A stretch of DNA of 64,000 nucleotides, taken from NCBI RefSeq assembly GCF_002911665.1, contig NZ_MTBP01000001.1:1426001-1490000 (forward strand), written 5' to 3'. The notes under the pieces were generated by a model, which was given only the letters and a program-made list of their open reading frames with translations, searched no databases and was not told the origin of the DNA. A program made the position numbers and the translations under genes. Positions within the stretch are counted from its first letter, which is position 1. Each line of letters starts with the position of its first letter. Positions 1 through 7,946 of the stretch are shown here, piece after piece. Origin of the DNA: Actinomadura rubteroloni (lineage in GTDB: Bacteria; Actinomycetota; Actinomycetes; Streptosporangiales; Streptosporangiaceae).

Positions 1-486
1 GACGCCCGCGTCCGCCGCCTTGGCCGCCAGCCGCTCCACCTCGACCTTGCTCTCGGCGTACGGGCTGGCGGGCAGCGGCGGGTCGGTCTCGCGGCTCGGG
101 CGGGCGCCGGCCGTCCCGTACACCGACGAGCTGGACGCGAGGACGACCTTCGCCCCGGAGTCCCGGCAGGCGTCCAGGAGCCGCCGGGTGGCCTCGACGT
201 TGTCGCGGGCGACGGCGGCGCGTCCGGCGCCCCAGGACGTCCGGACGCCGGGCCGCCCGGCGAGGTGGACGACGGCGTCGGCGTCGGCCACCGCGTCCAG
301 CGGGTCCTCGGCGAGATCGACGTGCGCGGTCGGCACGCCGAGCGCGGCGAAGCGCTCGCGGGCGCGCCCGGGGGTGAGCGAGCGGGCGGGCGCGTCCACG
401 GCGAGCACGTCGTGCCCGGCGCGCGTCAGCGCCGCCACCGCGTGCCCGCCGATGAATCCGGCCGCCCCTGTCACCACCACCCGCAC
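1..486 (-). CDS. NAD-dependent epimerase/dehydratase, partial (C-terminus off the left edge)
   Basis: Reading leftward from a GTG at 486, the protein opens with VRVVVTGAAGFIGGHAVAAL, the Rossmann glycine motif (TGxxGFIG) of extended short-chain dehydrogenases. Further on are a conserved D of the NAD-binding loop, the LASSSSVYG strand, and YAESK, the catalytic YxxxK. About 160 residues are present and the C-terminal substrate-binding half lies outside the window. The family acts mostly on nucleotide sugars in the cytoplasm. The substrate cannot be told from this fragment. The gene is divergent from the HTH/Clp-N gene at 587. Confidence 0.85.
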   Translation of the reverse strand, partial: MRVVVTGAAGFIGGHAVAALTRAGHDVLAVDAPARSLTPGRARERFAALGVPTAHVDLAEDPLDAVADADAVVHLAGRPGVRTSWGAGRAAVARDNVEATRRLLDACRDSGAKVVLASSSSVYGTAGARPSRETDPPLPASPYAESKVEVERLAAKAADAGV

Positions 487-539
487 GATCCGGAACCCTA
501 CCGATCCCGGGACGTACGGATCACCATGAACCGGGCGGG

Positions 540-584
540 GTCAACTCCGGGTTGACGATCCCAAAGCGTCAACTTATGGTTGAC
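540..584. promoter_or_regulatory. Two identical-arm palindromes before the HTH/Clp-N gene
   Basis: GTCAAC-N5-GTTGAC occurs at 540-556 and again at 568-584, with perfect 6-base arms and the same 5-base spacer in both. The copies sit 28 bases apart, and the second ends 2 bases before the ATG at 587. No separate ribosome binding site fits in front of that ATG. A protein bound here would cover the start region, so this looks like a repressor operator. The HTH of the adjacent gene product is the obvious candidate binder. That assignment is inference. Confidence 0.65.
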
Positions 585-586
585 GC

Positions 587-1324
587 ATGGCGAACACTGA
601 CCCGGTCAAGGCGACGGTCCGGCTCGACGAGCTGATCGACGCCATCAAGAACGTCCACGAGGACGCCCTCGAACAACTCTCCAGCGCCGTCGTCGCCGCC
701 GAGCACCTCGGCGACGTCGCGGACCACCTCATCGGCCACTTCGTGGACCAGGCGCGGCGCTCGGGCGCGTCCTGGACCGACATCGGCAAGAGCATGGGCG
801 TGACCAAGCAGGCCGCGCAGAAACGGTTCGTCCCGAAGCCCGCGGCGGACCTGGACCCGAACGAGGGGTTCAGCCGCTTCACGCTCCGGGCGCGCAACGC
901 CGTCATGGCCGCGATGAACGAGGCGCGCACGGCGGGCAACGCCGAGATCCGGCCCGAGCACCTGGTCCTCGGGCTGCTCGGCGACCCCGGCTCACTCGCG
1001 TCGCGGGCGATCGTCGACCAGGGCGTCACGCTGGACGCCGTCCGGGAGGCGGCGACGGCGCGCCTGCCCGAGCGCGTGCCGGACGTCCCCGAACTCGTCC
1101 CCTACGACGCCAAGGCCCGCAAGGCGCTCGAACTCACCTTCCGTGAGGCGCTGCGCCTCGGCCACAACTACGTCGGCACCGAGCACGTCCTGCTCGCGCT
1201 GCTGGAACAGGAGGACGGTGACGGCGTCCTCGCGAGCGTCGGGGTCGGCAAGGACGCCGTGGAGGCGCACGTCCTCGCGAGCCTCGCCGCCGTCCTCGCC
1301 GACCTGGAGAAGAACCGCGAGTGA
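587..1324 (+). CDS. HTH plus Clp N-terminal domain protein
   Basis: 245 residues. Residues 61-82 (around SWTDIGKSMGVTKQAAQKRF) look like a helix-turn-helix. Residues 95-160 and 170-240 are two Clp-N repeats, each with the helix pattern ending in PEHLVLGLL or TEHVLLALL. In ClpA and ClpC this domain takes substrate or adaptor, but here no AAA+ ATPase domain follows, so the protein is not an unfoldase. The likely role is a DNA-binding regulator whose Clp-N part senses a ligand or damaged protein; this is inference. The start lies directly behind two palindromes, which suggests autoregulation. A GTG gene of unknown function follows 22 bases downstream. Confidence 0.85.
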   Translation: MANTDPVKATVRLDELIDAIKNVHEDALEQLSSAVVAAEHLGDVADHLIGHFVDQARRSGASWTDIGKSMGVTKQAAQKRFVPKPAADLDPNEGFSRFTLRARNAVMAAMNEARTAGNAEIRPEHLVLGLLGDPGSLASRAIVDQGVTLDAVREAATARLPERVPDVPELVPYDAKARKALELTFREALRLGHNYVGTEHVLLALLEQEDGDGVLASVGVGKDAVEAHVLASLAAVLADLEKNRE

Positions 1325-1346
1325 ACGGCCGGATACGCTTCGGCGG

Positions 1347-1880
1347 GTGAGCGAGAGCGACCTCCTGCGGCGGATCGAGTCCGACCGGACCATCGCGGAC
1401 CTCCTGGCCTGGCCCGGGGACTTCGACATCGACCGCCGCGACCCCGTCGAGGACCTGCGGCTGCCGAACGGCCGGCCGCTGCACCCGATCGCCGGGGACG
1501 CGGGCGGGGGGACCTACTTCCTCGTCGGCGACCCCGGCGACGCGGACCGGCCCGTCCTGTACGCCGACTCCGAGGGCAGCGCGGGCCTCATCGCCGGCGA
1601 CCTCGCCGAGGCCGTCACGCTGGTCGCCTGCTTCCCCTACTGGCGCGACCTGGACCGCGACGCGACGGACGCCGACGTCGCCGAGCTGGAGGAGATCTTC
1701 CGGGAGGACGGCGACGAGTTCGACACGGCCCGCGCCGAACTCCTCGCCGCCCTCGGCATCACTCCGCCCCCGCGCGAGGAGGCCGTCGCCCGGCTGCACG
1801 CGGCCGTGGCGCGCACCGCGCCCGAATACGTGCCGTCAGCGCCGGGCAACCCGTCCTACGAGCTGCTGTTCCACTACTGA
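1347..1880 (+). CDS. Hypothetical protein, 177 residues
   Basis: GTG start at 1347, 22 bases after the HTH/Clp-N gene, so probably the same transcript. The product is acidic and soluble, with no signal peptide or membrane segment. It contains PNGRPLHPIAGDAGGGTYF and a VLYADSEGSAGLIAGDLAEA stretch, reminiscent of SMI1/KNR4 (SUKH) proteins, which are often immunity proteins. I cannot confirm that family by eye. A pairing with the upstream regulator is possible but unproven. Its stop is four bases from the convergent YceI stop, leaving no room for a terminator. Confidence 0.7.
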   Translation: MSESDLLRRIESDRTIADLLAWPGDFDIDRRDPVEDLRLPNGRPLHPIAGDAGGGTYFLVGDPGDADRPVLYADSEGSAGLIAGDLAEAVTLVACFPYWRDLDRDATDADVAELEEIFREDGDEFDTARAELLAALGITPPPREEAVARLHAAVARTAPEYVPSAPGNPSYELLFHY

Positions 1881-1884
1881 AGCG

Positions 1885-2421
1885 TCAGGCGGGCTCGGTG
1901 TACTGGACGTCGAGCTGAATCTTGATCTTGTCGCCCAGGATCGCCTCCCCGGCGCCGAAGTCGATCCCGAAGTCCGAGCGCTTGATCTCGCCCGTGGCCT
2001 CGAACCCGGCGTGCTTGCCCGGCGCGCCCGGGAAGTCGCCGAGCCCGCCGAACTCCACGTCGAACGTGACGGACCGGGTGACGTCCCCGATCGTCAGATC
2101 GCCGGTGAGCGTGCCCTCGTCGCCGTCGCGCTCGACGCGCGTGGAGCGGAACGACAGCGTGGGGCGCTTGGCGACGTCCAGCAGGTCGGGCTGCAGGACG
2201 TGCGCGTCGCGGTCGGAGTTCCCCGTGTCGAGGGACGCGACCTCGACGTCGGCGGTGACGGCGATGTCGTCGCCGTCCACGGTCAGCGTCGTGGCGAACT
2301 CGCGGAAGGTGCCGCGCACCTTGGAGATCCCGAGGTGGCGGATGACGAAGCCCACCGACGAGTGCAGCGGGTCCACGGCCCACTGACCGTTCTTGAGGGG
2401 AAGTGCCGTTGTCGTAGTCAT
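1885..2421 (-). CDS. YceI family protein
   Basis: 178 residues from the ATG at 2421. The pattern is typical of YceI: WAVDPLHSSVGFVIRHLGISKVRGTF at the N-terminus, then ADVEVASLDTGNSDRDAHV and the FGIDFG segment near the end. YceI proteins form a lipocalin-like barrel that binds a polyisoprenoid or similar amphiphile. There is no signal peptide, so this copy is cytoplasmic, as is usual for the short actinobacterial members. The physiological ligand is unknown. It lies downstream of the XPB gene on the same strand, separated by a hairpin. Confidence 0.9.
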   Translation of the reverse strand: MTTTTALPLKNGQWAVDPLHSSVGFVIRHLGISKVRGTFREFATTLTVDGDDIAVTADVEVASLDTGNSDRDAHVLQPDLLDVAKRPTLSFRSTRVERDGDEGTLTGDLTIGDVTRSVTFDVEFGGLGDFPGAPGKHAGFEATGEIKRSDFGIDFGAGEAILGDKIKIQLDVQYTEPA

Positions 2422-2448
2422 GGCGACCAATCTGCCGCCGCGCCGAGC

Positions 2449-2496
2449 GGCCAGGAAGCCCGCGCTGAGGCTGGTAGCCGCGGGGCCATCCTGGCC
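2449..2496 (-). terminator. Hairpin after the XPB helicase gene
   Basis: The outer arms GGCCAGGA (2449-2456) and TCCTGGCC (2489-2496) are perfect complements, and an inner pair CCCGCG/CGCGGG continues the stem across small internal loops. It begins at the XPB stop codon and ends before the YceI start. There is no T-run, as is common for actinobacterial terminators. Confidence 0.5.
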
Positions 2497-4148
2497 TAGA
2501 ACTCGCCTCCCGAAAGGACGGTGTCGGCGTCCACGATCCGGTACGCGTAGCCCTGTTCGGCGAGGAACCGCTGCCGGTGCGCGGCGTAGTCCTGGTCGAG
2601 CGTGTCGCGCGCCACGACCGCGTAGAACCGCGCGCCCCGCCCGGACGCCTTGGGCCGCAGCAGCCGGCCGAGCCGCTGCGCCTCCTCCTGCCGCGACCCG
2701 TACGCGCCCGACACCTGGACGGCGACGGTCGCCTCCGGCAGGTCGATGGAGAAGTTCGCGACCTTCGACACGACCAGCACGTCGATCTCGCCGGACCGGA
2801 ACGCCGCGAACAGCCGCTCGCGCTCCTTCACCCGCGTCTCGCCCTTGATCACCGGGGCGTCCAGCAGCGCGCCCAGCTCGTCGAGCTGGTCGATGTACTG
2901 GCCGATGACGAGCGTCTGCTCGCCCGCGTGCCGTTTCACCAGCGCCTCGATGAGCCGCGTCTTGGTGCCGGTCGTCGCGCAGAACCGGTAGCGCTCCTCG
3001 GGCTCGGCGGTGGCGTAGGCGAGCCGCTCGGAGTCGGTCAGCGTCACGCGGACCTCCACGCAGTCGGCGGGCGCGATCCAGCCCTGCGCCTCCATGTCCT
3101 TCCACGGCGCGTCGTAGCGCTTCGGGCCGATGAGGGAGAACACGTCGCCCTCGCGGTCGTCCTCGCGGACGAGCGTGGCCGTCAGCCCGAGGCGGCGGCG
3201 GGCCTGGAGGTCGGCGGTCATGCGGAAGATCGGCGCGGGCAGCAGGTGGACCTCGTCGTACAGCACGAGACCCCAGTCGCGGGCGTCGAACAGCTCCAGG
3301 TGCGCGTAGGCGCCCTTCCGGCGCGTCGTCATGATCTGGTACGTCGCGATCGTGACGGGCCGGATCTCCTTCTTCGCGCCGGTGTACTCGCCGATCTCGT
3401 CCTCGGTGAGGGACGTCCGCTTGATCAGCTCCTGCTTCCACTGGTGCGCCGACACGGTGTTCGTGACGAGGATCAGCGTCGTCGCGCGGGCGCGGGCCAT
3501 CGCGGCGGCGCCCACGATCGTCTTGCCGGACCCGCAGGGCAGCACCACGACGCCCGAGCCGCCGTGCCAGAACGCGTCGGCGGCCTCGCGCTGGTAGGGG
3601 CGCAGCTCCCAGCCGTCCTGGGCGAGGTCGATGGCGTGCGCCTCGCCGTCCACGTAGCCGGCGCGGTCCTCGGCGGGCCAGCCGAGCTTGAGCAGCGCCT
3701 GCTTGAGCGCGCCCCGCTCGCTCGGGTGGACGAGCACCGCGTCGTCGCCCAGCCGGTCGCCGATCATGCCCTTGATCTTCTTGGCGCGCAGCACCTCCTC
3801 CAGCACCGACCGGTCCGACGACATCAGGACCAGGCCGTGCTCGGGGTGCTTCTCCAGCCGCAGCCGCCCGTACCGGGCCATGGTGTCGGCGACGTCGACG
3901 AGCAGCGCGTGCGGGACGGGATAGCGCGAGTGCTTGAGCAGCGCGTCCACGACCTGCTCGGCGTCGTGCCCGGCGGCGCGGGCGTTCCACAGCGCGAGCG
4001 GCGTGACGCGGTAGGTGTGGACGTGCTCGGGCGCCCGTTCGAGTTCGGCGAACGGGGCGATGTCCTTGCGGCAGGCGTCGGCGGCCGGGTGGCCGACCTC
4101 CAGCAGCAGGGTCTTGTCGGACTGGACGATGAGCGGACCGTCGGTCAC
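2496..4148 (-). CDS. xpb: DNA repair helicase XPB
   Basis: 550 residues, about the length of mycobacterial XPB. I chose the GTG at 4148 because the protein then opens MTDGPLIVQSDKTLLLEVGH, as mycobacterial XPB does. It has a damage-recognition-like N-terminal region (1-170), Walker A CGSGKT near 205-210, DEVH box at 298-301, RED motif at 328-330 and a second RecA lobe with the QRLGRLLRPK motif VI. XPB is a 3'-5' superfamily 2 helicase; in bacteria its role in repair is only partly worked out. The helicase-associated protein lies just upstream on the same strand, a pairing I know from other actinobacteria. Confidence 0.96.
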   Translation of the reverse strand: MTDGPLIVQSDKTLLLEVGHPAADACRKDIAPFAELERAPEHVHTYRVTPLALWNARAAGHDAEQVVDALLKHSRYPVPHALLVDVADTMARYGRLRLEKHPEHGLVLMSSDRSVLEEVLRAKKIKGMIGDRLGDDAVLVHPSERGALKQALLKLGWPAEDRAGYVDGEAHAIDLAQDGWELRPYQREAADAFWHGGSGVVVLPCGSGKTIVGAAAMARARATTLILVTNTVSAHQWKQELIKRTSLTEDEIGEYTGAKKEIRPVTIATYQIMTTRRKGAYAHLELFDARDWGLVLYDEVHLLPAPIFRMTADLQARRRLGLTATLVREDDREGDVFSLIGPKRYDAPWKDMEAQGWIAPADCVEVRVTLTDSERLAYATAEPEERYRFCATTGTKTRLIEALVKRHAGEQTLVIGQYIDQLDELGALLDAPVIKGETRVKERERLFAAFRSGEIDVLVVSKVANFSIDLPEATVAVQVSGAYGSRQEEAQRLGRLLRPKASGRGARFYAVVARDTLDQDYAAHRQRFLAEQGYAYRIVDADTVLSGGEF

Positions 4149-4246
4149 CGGCGAAGCCTCCGAATAAGGAATGGGGACCGGGCTCACGCACGCTACCCCG
4201 TCGCGCGGCCCACCGGACCCAACGGCGGACCGGCGCCGTGTCTTCC

Positions 4247-6580
4247 CTAGCCCTCGTCCAGCTCGGTGACGCCGGTGATCCGGTGCAGCGCGAACCGGTG
4301 GACGGCCGCGCGCGTCGCGTCGTAGCCGGTGAGGAACCCGCCGTCCACCCGGACGGGCTCCACGATGCGGCTGGACGACTGCCCCTGCTGGTCCAGGTAG
4401 CCGATCCACACGCGCCGGCCGCTCTCGACGGCGCCGCGCAGCCGCTCCACGGTGGCCATCGCGGGGGAGCGGGGCGGCTCCCCGGCCGGTGCGGCGTACC
4501 GGGCGGCCTCGTCCCCGGCCCGCAGCGCGCGCACCGCCGCGTCGATCATGGCGGTGTCGGCGGTGCCCGGCCGCAGCCGGACGATCTCGGTGGACGGTGG
4601 CGGCTCGGCCCGGTGCGCGTCCGGCCGGGTGACGATCACCTCGCCGCCCGGGTGCTCGGCGACGGGCGCGAGGCCGAGGTCGCGCAGCGCGTCCAGCAGC
4701 TCGGTGCGGGGCAGCGCGGACGCCAGCACGGTCGGGGCGAGCCGGAACAGCCGCAGCCCGGCGGCGCGGCGGTCGGCGAGGATCTCGTCCAGCGTCGCGG
4801 CGGCGTCGGTGCGGACGTAGGACGCCAGCGACCCGACGCGGAGCTGCCCGTGCCGCCGCGCGACGTCGTCGATCAGGTAGGCGAGCGGCTGCGGGAGCGG
4901 CCCGGTGGCGTGCCGGCCGAGGAGTTCGGCCAGCTCGGCGGCGGTGCGGCCCGCGTCCAGCGCCCGCCGGACGGAGGCGGGAGTGAACCGGTAGACGGTC
5001 GCGCCGCCGGTGGACTCCACGTCCGCCGCGAGCGCCAGCTCCCGCGCCAGCTCGGCCACCAGCGGGCCGGGCGCGACGGCGGTCAGGTCGGCCTGGATGA
5101 GGATCCGGTCGACCGGCTCGGGCAGGTGCGGTTCCAGCAGCGGTTCGGGGTCGGCGCCCGCGAGCAGCGCGCGGCCGAACGGGGACGGCTCGCCGAACCC
5201 GGTGATGCCGAGCGCGGCGGCCTCGCGCAGCGTCCAGCCGGCCATCCGGTCGCGGAACACGCCGCCGCGCCCGGCGTACCAGCGGGGCCGCAGCCACGCC
5301 AGCCGCGCCCGGACGGCGTCGGCGTCGGCGGACGTCCCGGGCGGCGCGTCCGCCAGCACCGTCAGCGCCGACCGGCGCAGGTCGGCCGCGCCGCCCCGCA
5401 CGACGGCCTCGCTCAGCGCGTTGATCAGCCGGTCCCGGTCGTCGCGCTCGCCCGCCAGGCCCGGGACGCGGTCGGTCCGCAGCCAGCCGCGCGCCAGCTC
5501 CACCCAGCGTCCGGCGATGTCGCGCAGCAGCCACAGGTCGTAGGCGGGCGTCGGCACCCATTCGCCGTCCAGGTCGCCGCTGCGGGTCAGCAGCCCGGCG
5601 GCCAGGGCGGTCTCGGCGAGCAGCGCGGCCCGCCAGTCCTCGACGTCCAGCAGCGTCGCGGCGGCGCGCAGGTCGCGGACGGCGAGGCCGCCGCTGCGCA
5701 GCACCGGGACCGGCGCGAGGCTCCACCGCTCCAGCAGCTCCTCCACCAGCCGGACGGCCGTGAACGCCTCCCCGGCGGCGGCCGTCGCGACCCGGTCCGG
5801 CCGGGGCTCGCGCGGTTCGGGCAGCGGCGGCGGCGCGTCGCAGGGCTCGGCGAACAGGCGTCCGCCGCGCAGGTGCAGGGCGATCTCGCGGGGCAGCGTG
5901 ACGGTCCGGTCGTCCTCGGCGGCGAGCAGGCCGCGCGCCAGCAGCCGTTCGATCGGGGTGACGGCGGTGTCGACCCGGACGGGCCGGCGCGCGTCCGACA
6001 CCCGTCCCGACGGCGGCCCCCACACCAGGCGCTCCAGCGCGGCGCGGGCCTCGGGGCCCGCGTCGTCCACGAGCGGGCCGGGGTCGGCGAGGAGTTCGGC
6101 GAGCCGGGCGAGCAGCCGGCCCGCGTCGGGGAAGCCGTTCTGCTCCTCGCCCGTCAGGTCGGCGACGAGTTCGGCGAGCCGCGCGGGCGCATACCCGGCG
6201 AAGGCCTCGGCGATCGGCGGCCCGAGCCCGGCCGGGGCGGGCACGGCCTGCCGGACGCCCGGCGCGGCGCGCGGCCCCGGCTCGCCCCACACCAGGGCGT
6301 TCTCCGTCAGCGTCGCGACGGCCTCGGCGACGCGTTCGGGCGGCGCGGCGAGCGCGGTGGCCGGGTCGGTGCCGGGCAGGACGAGCACGGCCTCCAGCGT
6401 CGCGAGCGTGAACCGGTCGAGCCGGTCGAGGGCGCGGGAGATCGCGGCGGGGGTGGCGGCGCGGGCCGCGAGCGCGGCGAGGTCGGCCGGGACGGGCGCG
6501 ACCAGTTCGGGCCGTGCGGACAGCAGCGCACGCAGGGCGTCGTCGTCGCGCGCGCGCAGCCAGTCCGCGAAGCTTTCCAT
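4247..6580 (-). CDS. Helicase-associated (XPB/Ssl2-like) protein
   Basis: 777 residues from the ATG at 6580 (MESFADWLRARDDDALRALL). It has no Walker A or DExx motif. The C-terminal third, with EIVRLRPGTADTAMIDAAVRAL and then VWIGYLDQQGQSSSRIVEPVRV, has the WYL-like fold found in this family (Helicase_C_3). The middle is a leucine- and alanine-rich all-helical region. It sits 98 bases upstream of XPB on the same strand, so it is probably an XPB partner or regulator. WYL-like domains often sense DNA ends or nucleotides; a sensor role here is inference. Confidence 0.85.
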   Translation of the reverse strand: MESFADWLRARDDDALRALLSARPELVAPVPADLAALAARAATPAAISRALDRLDRFTLATLEAVLVLPGTDPATALAAPPERVAEAVATLTENALVWGEPGPRAAPGVRQAVPAPAGLGPPIAEAFAGYAPARLAELVADLTGEEQNGFPDAGRLLARLAELLADPGPLVDDAGPEARAALERLVWGPPSGRVSDARRPVRVDTAVTPIERLLARGLLAAEDDRTVTLPREIALHLRGGRLFAEPCDAPPPLPEPREPRPDRVATAAAGEAFTAVRLVEELLERWSLAPVPVLRSGGLAVRDLRAAATLLDVEDWRAALLAETALAAGLLTRSGDLDGEWVPTPAYDLWLLRDIAGRWVELARGWLRTDRVPGLAGERDDRDRLINALSEAVVRGGAADLRRSALTVLADAPPGTSADADAVRARLAWLRPRWYAGRGGVFRDRMAGWTLREAAALGITGFGEPSPFGRALLAGADPEPLLEPHLPEPVDRILIQADLTAVAPGPLVAELARELALAADVESTGGATVYRFTPASVRRALDAGRTAAELAELLGRHATGPLPQPLAYLIDDVARRHGQLRVGSLASYVRTDAAATLDEILADRRAAGLRLFRLAPTVLASALPRTELLDALRDLGLAPVAEHPGGEVIVTRPDAHRAEPPPSTEIVRLRPGTADTAMIDAAVRALRAGDEAARYAAPAGEPPRSPAMATVERLRGAVESGRRVWIGYLDQQGQSSSRIVEPVRVDGGFLTGYDATRAAVHRFALHRITGVTELDEG

Positions 6581-6632
6581 CCGGCTCCAATGTAACGGCG
6601 CGCGGGAGCGGACCGTCCGTCCCCTCCCGGCG

Positions 6633-6649
6633 CGGCGTCCGGAACGCCG
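6633..6649 (-). terminator. Short hairpin after the TetR gene
   Basis: CGGCGT (6633-6638), a five-base loop and ACGCCG (6644-6649) make a perfect 6-bp stem directly after the TetR stop codon. There is no T-run. It is a weak terminator candidate. Confidence 0.35.
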
Positions 6650-6650
6650 G

Positions 6651-7280
6651 TCAGGACGCGGGTTCGCGCGGCAGCCGGTCCGGCCCGGCGACCAGGCCCA
6701 TGCCGAGCCGCGCCCAGCTCTCCACGAACCGCTTCTCGTCGATCCGCGTCGGCGGCTCGTACATCGACTCGTTGGCGAGCCAGTAGTTCACCACGGCCCC
6801 GCCGAGGATGGACGCGATGGCGGGCCAGTCCTCGTCGGCGCCCGCGAACTCCGGCTGCGCCGACAGCCACGCGGCGATGCCGTCGTAGAGCGGGTTGACG
6901 ATCCCCTCGCGCATCTCGGCGACGAGGTTCGGGAACTGGTCGAGGTCGCGGAACAGCACCCGGATGAGGTCCTGCTCCTCGCGCATCTTCGCCAGGCCCG
7001 CGTGGCACGTCATCTTCAGCCGGACGTGGAGCGGACGGTCCTCATAGGCGGAGGCCCCGGCGAGCACGTCGTTGACCTGCTTGCGGGTGCGCTCGATGTG
7101 CTCGCGGATCGCCGACGCGAGCACTTCCTCCTTGGACCGGAAGTGCCGGTACAGGCCGCCCGCGCCCGGCGACAGGCCCGCCGCCGCCTCGATCTCGGCG
7201 ACCGACGTCGCGGCGTAGCCCCGCTCGGCGAACAGGCGCAGCGATTCGGCCACGATCCGCTCGCGCGTAGAACTCGTCAT
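6651..7280 (-). CDS. TetR family transcriptional regulator
   Basis: 209 residues. The first 50 are a classic TetR DNA-binding domain: RERIVAESLRLFAERGYAATSVAEI, then the recognition helix region with LYRHFRSKEEVL. The remaining 150 residues form the ligand and dimer domain, with a GGAVVNYWLANES segment near the end. The ribosome binding site (GGAGGA) lies inside a perfect inverted repeat just before the ATG, which suggests autoregulation. A small membrane protein gene is 45 bases upstream on the same strand and may be co-transcribed. The ligand is unknown. Confidence 0.92.
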   Translation of the reverse strand: MTSSTRERIVAESLRLFAERGYAATSVAEIEAAAGLSPGAGGLYRHFRSKEEVLASAIREHIERTRKQVNDVLAGASAYEDRPLHVRLKMTCHAGLAKMREEQDLIRVLFRDLDQFPNLVAEMREGIVNPLYDGIAAWLSAQPEFAGADEDWPAIASILGGAVVNYWLANESMYEPPTRIDEKRFVESWARLGMGLVAGPDRLPREPAS

Positions 7281-7286
7281 CGTCGT

Positions 7287-7306
7287 GTGTTCCTCCGCAA
7301 GAACAC
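7287..7306. promoter_or_regulatory. Inverted repeat covering the TetR ribosome binding site
   Basis: GTGTTC (7287-7292) and GAACAC (7301-7306) are perfect 6-base arms with an 8-base spacer. Read on the minus strand the spacer contains the GGAGGA of the TetR gene, 7 bases before its ATG. Size and position fit a TetR-type operator. Confidence 0.5.
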
Positions 7307-7325
7307 TAAGGCATGGGCGTCCGGG

Positions 7326-7670
7326 TCACGGTGCGGCGCGGCGGACGAGCGCGACCGCGATCCGGCCCGCCACGAGGTAGACCAGAGCGGCCAGGCCGTA
7401 GTTCACCGCGACGTCCATTTTCGGGTCGCCGGGCCGGAAGACGTCCACGAACTCCCACGCGAGGGTCCGTGCGGCGTCGCCGAACCAGTCCACGATGGGG
7501 TTGCCGGTGTTGGCCTCGAACGCGACGAACACGATGTGGATCGCCAGCACCGCGACGACCAGCGTTGTGATGAGAGACACGGCCGTGGCCACGTATCCGG
7601 TCACTTTGCGGCGCAAAGAGACCCCGGCTTTGCGATGGGCCGCGCGGGTCGTGTCGGGTCGTTCGGTCAT
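7326..7670 (-). CDS. Small membrane protein, 114 residues
   Basis: ATG at 7670. There are two hydrophobic segments: roughly residues 22-45 (VTGYVATAVSLITTLVVAVL and on) and 84-108 (YGLAALVYLVAGRIAVAL). The N-terminus is basic and the C-terminus ends RRAAP. A segment between them (NPIVDWFGDAARTLAWEFVDVF) may be amphipathic. Homologues of this general kind are common and unnamed in actinomycetes. It is upstream of the TetR gene and could be its regulatory partner. I do not know its function. Confidence 0.7.
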   Translation of the reverse strand: MTERPDTTRAAHRKAGVSLRRKVTGYVATAVSLITTLVVAVLAIHIVFVAFEANTGNPIVDWFGDAARTLAWEFVDVFRPGDPKMDVAVNYGLAALVYLVAGRIAVALVRRAAP

Positions 7671-7933
7671 CGGGGCCTCGCCTCCGGGGGATCGGACGCC
7701 GTTTTGCCGCTCCGGGCCTTGGCGGTGACGTTGTTTTTCCAGGTCATGCGGTTTTCGGCAGGGCGGTCGGGTATGGGGTGGATGCGGAGTCCCGCGTCCC
7801 TTCACTCGGATCCCGTCGCATCGCCACTACCGAGGGGACGCGGGATTCTGCTCTGTCCGGCGGATCGGGTCGGGTGAACGTACCCCGGCGGTGCCCGTGC
7901 CGGGAATGGGCGGCGACGGCTTTGTCACGACCG

Positions 7934-7946
7934 TAAAGTGGTGGAG
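7934..7946 (+). promoter_or_regulatory. Possible -10 element for a leaderless HAD transcript
   Basis: TAAAGT at 7934-7939 is followed by six bases and then the GTG start at 7946. That is the spacing expected when transcription starts at the start codon. I see no clear -35 element. The remaining 7671-7933 stretch shows no gene. Confidence 0.4.

Noticed and set aside
2496-6590. A 1,364-codon open frame on the minus strand spanning both helicase genes
   Set aside because: Only its distal part is the real XPB protein; the rest is an out-of-frame shadow of the helicase-associated gene, rich in Arg/Ala/Gly with no domain pattern.
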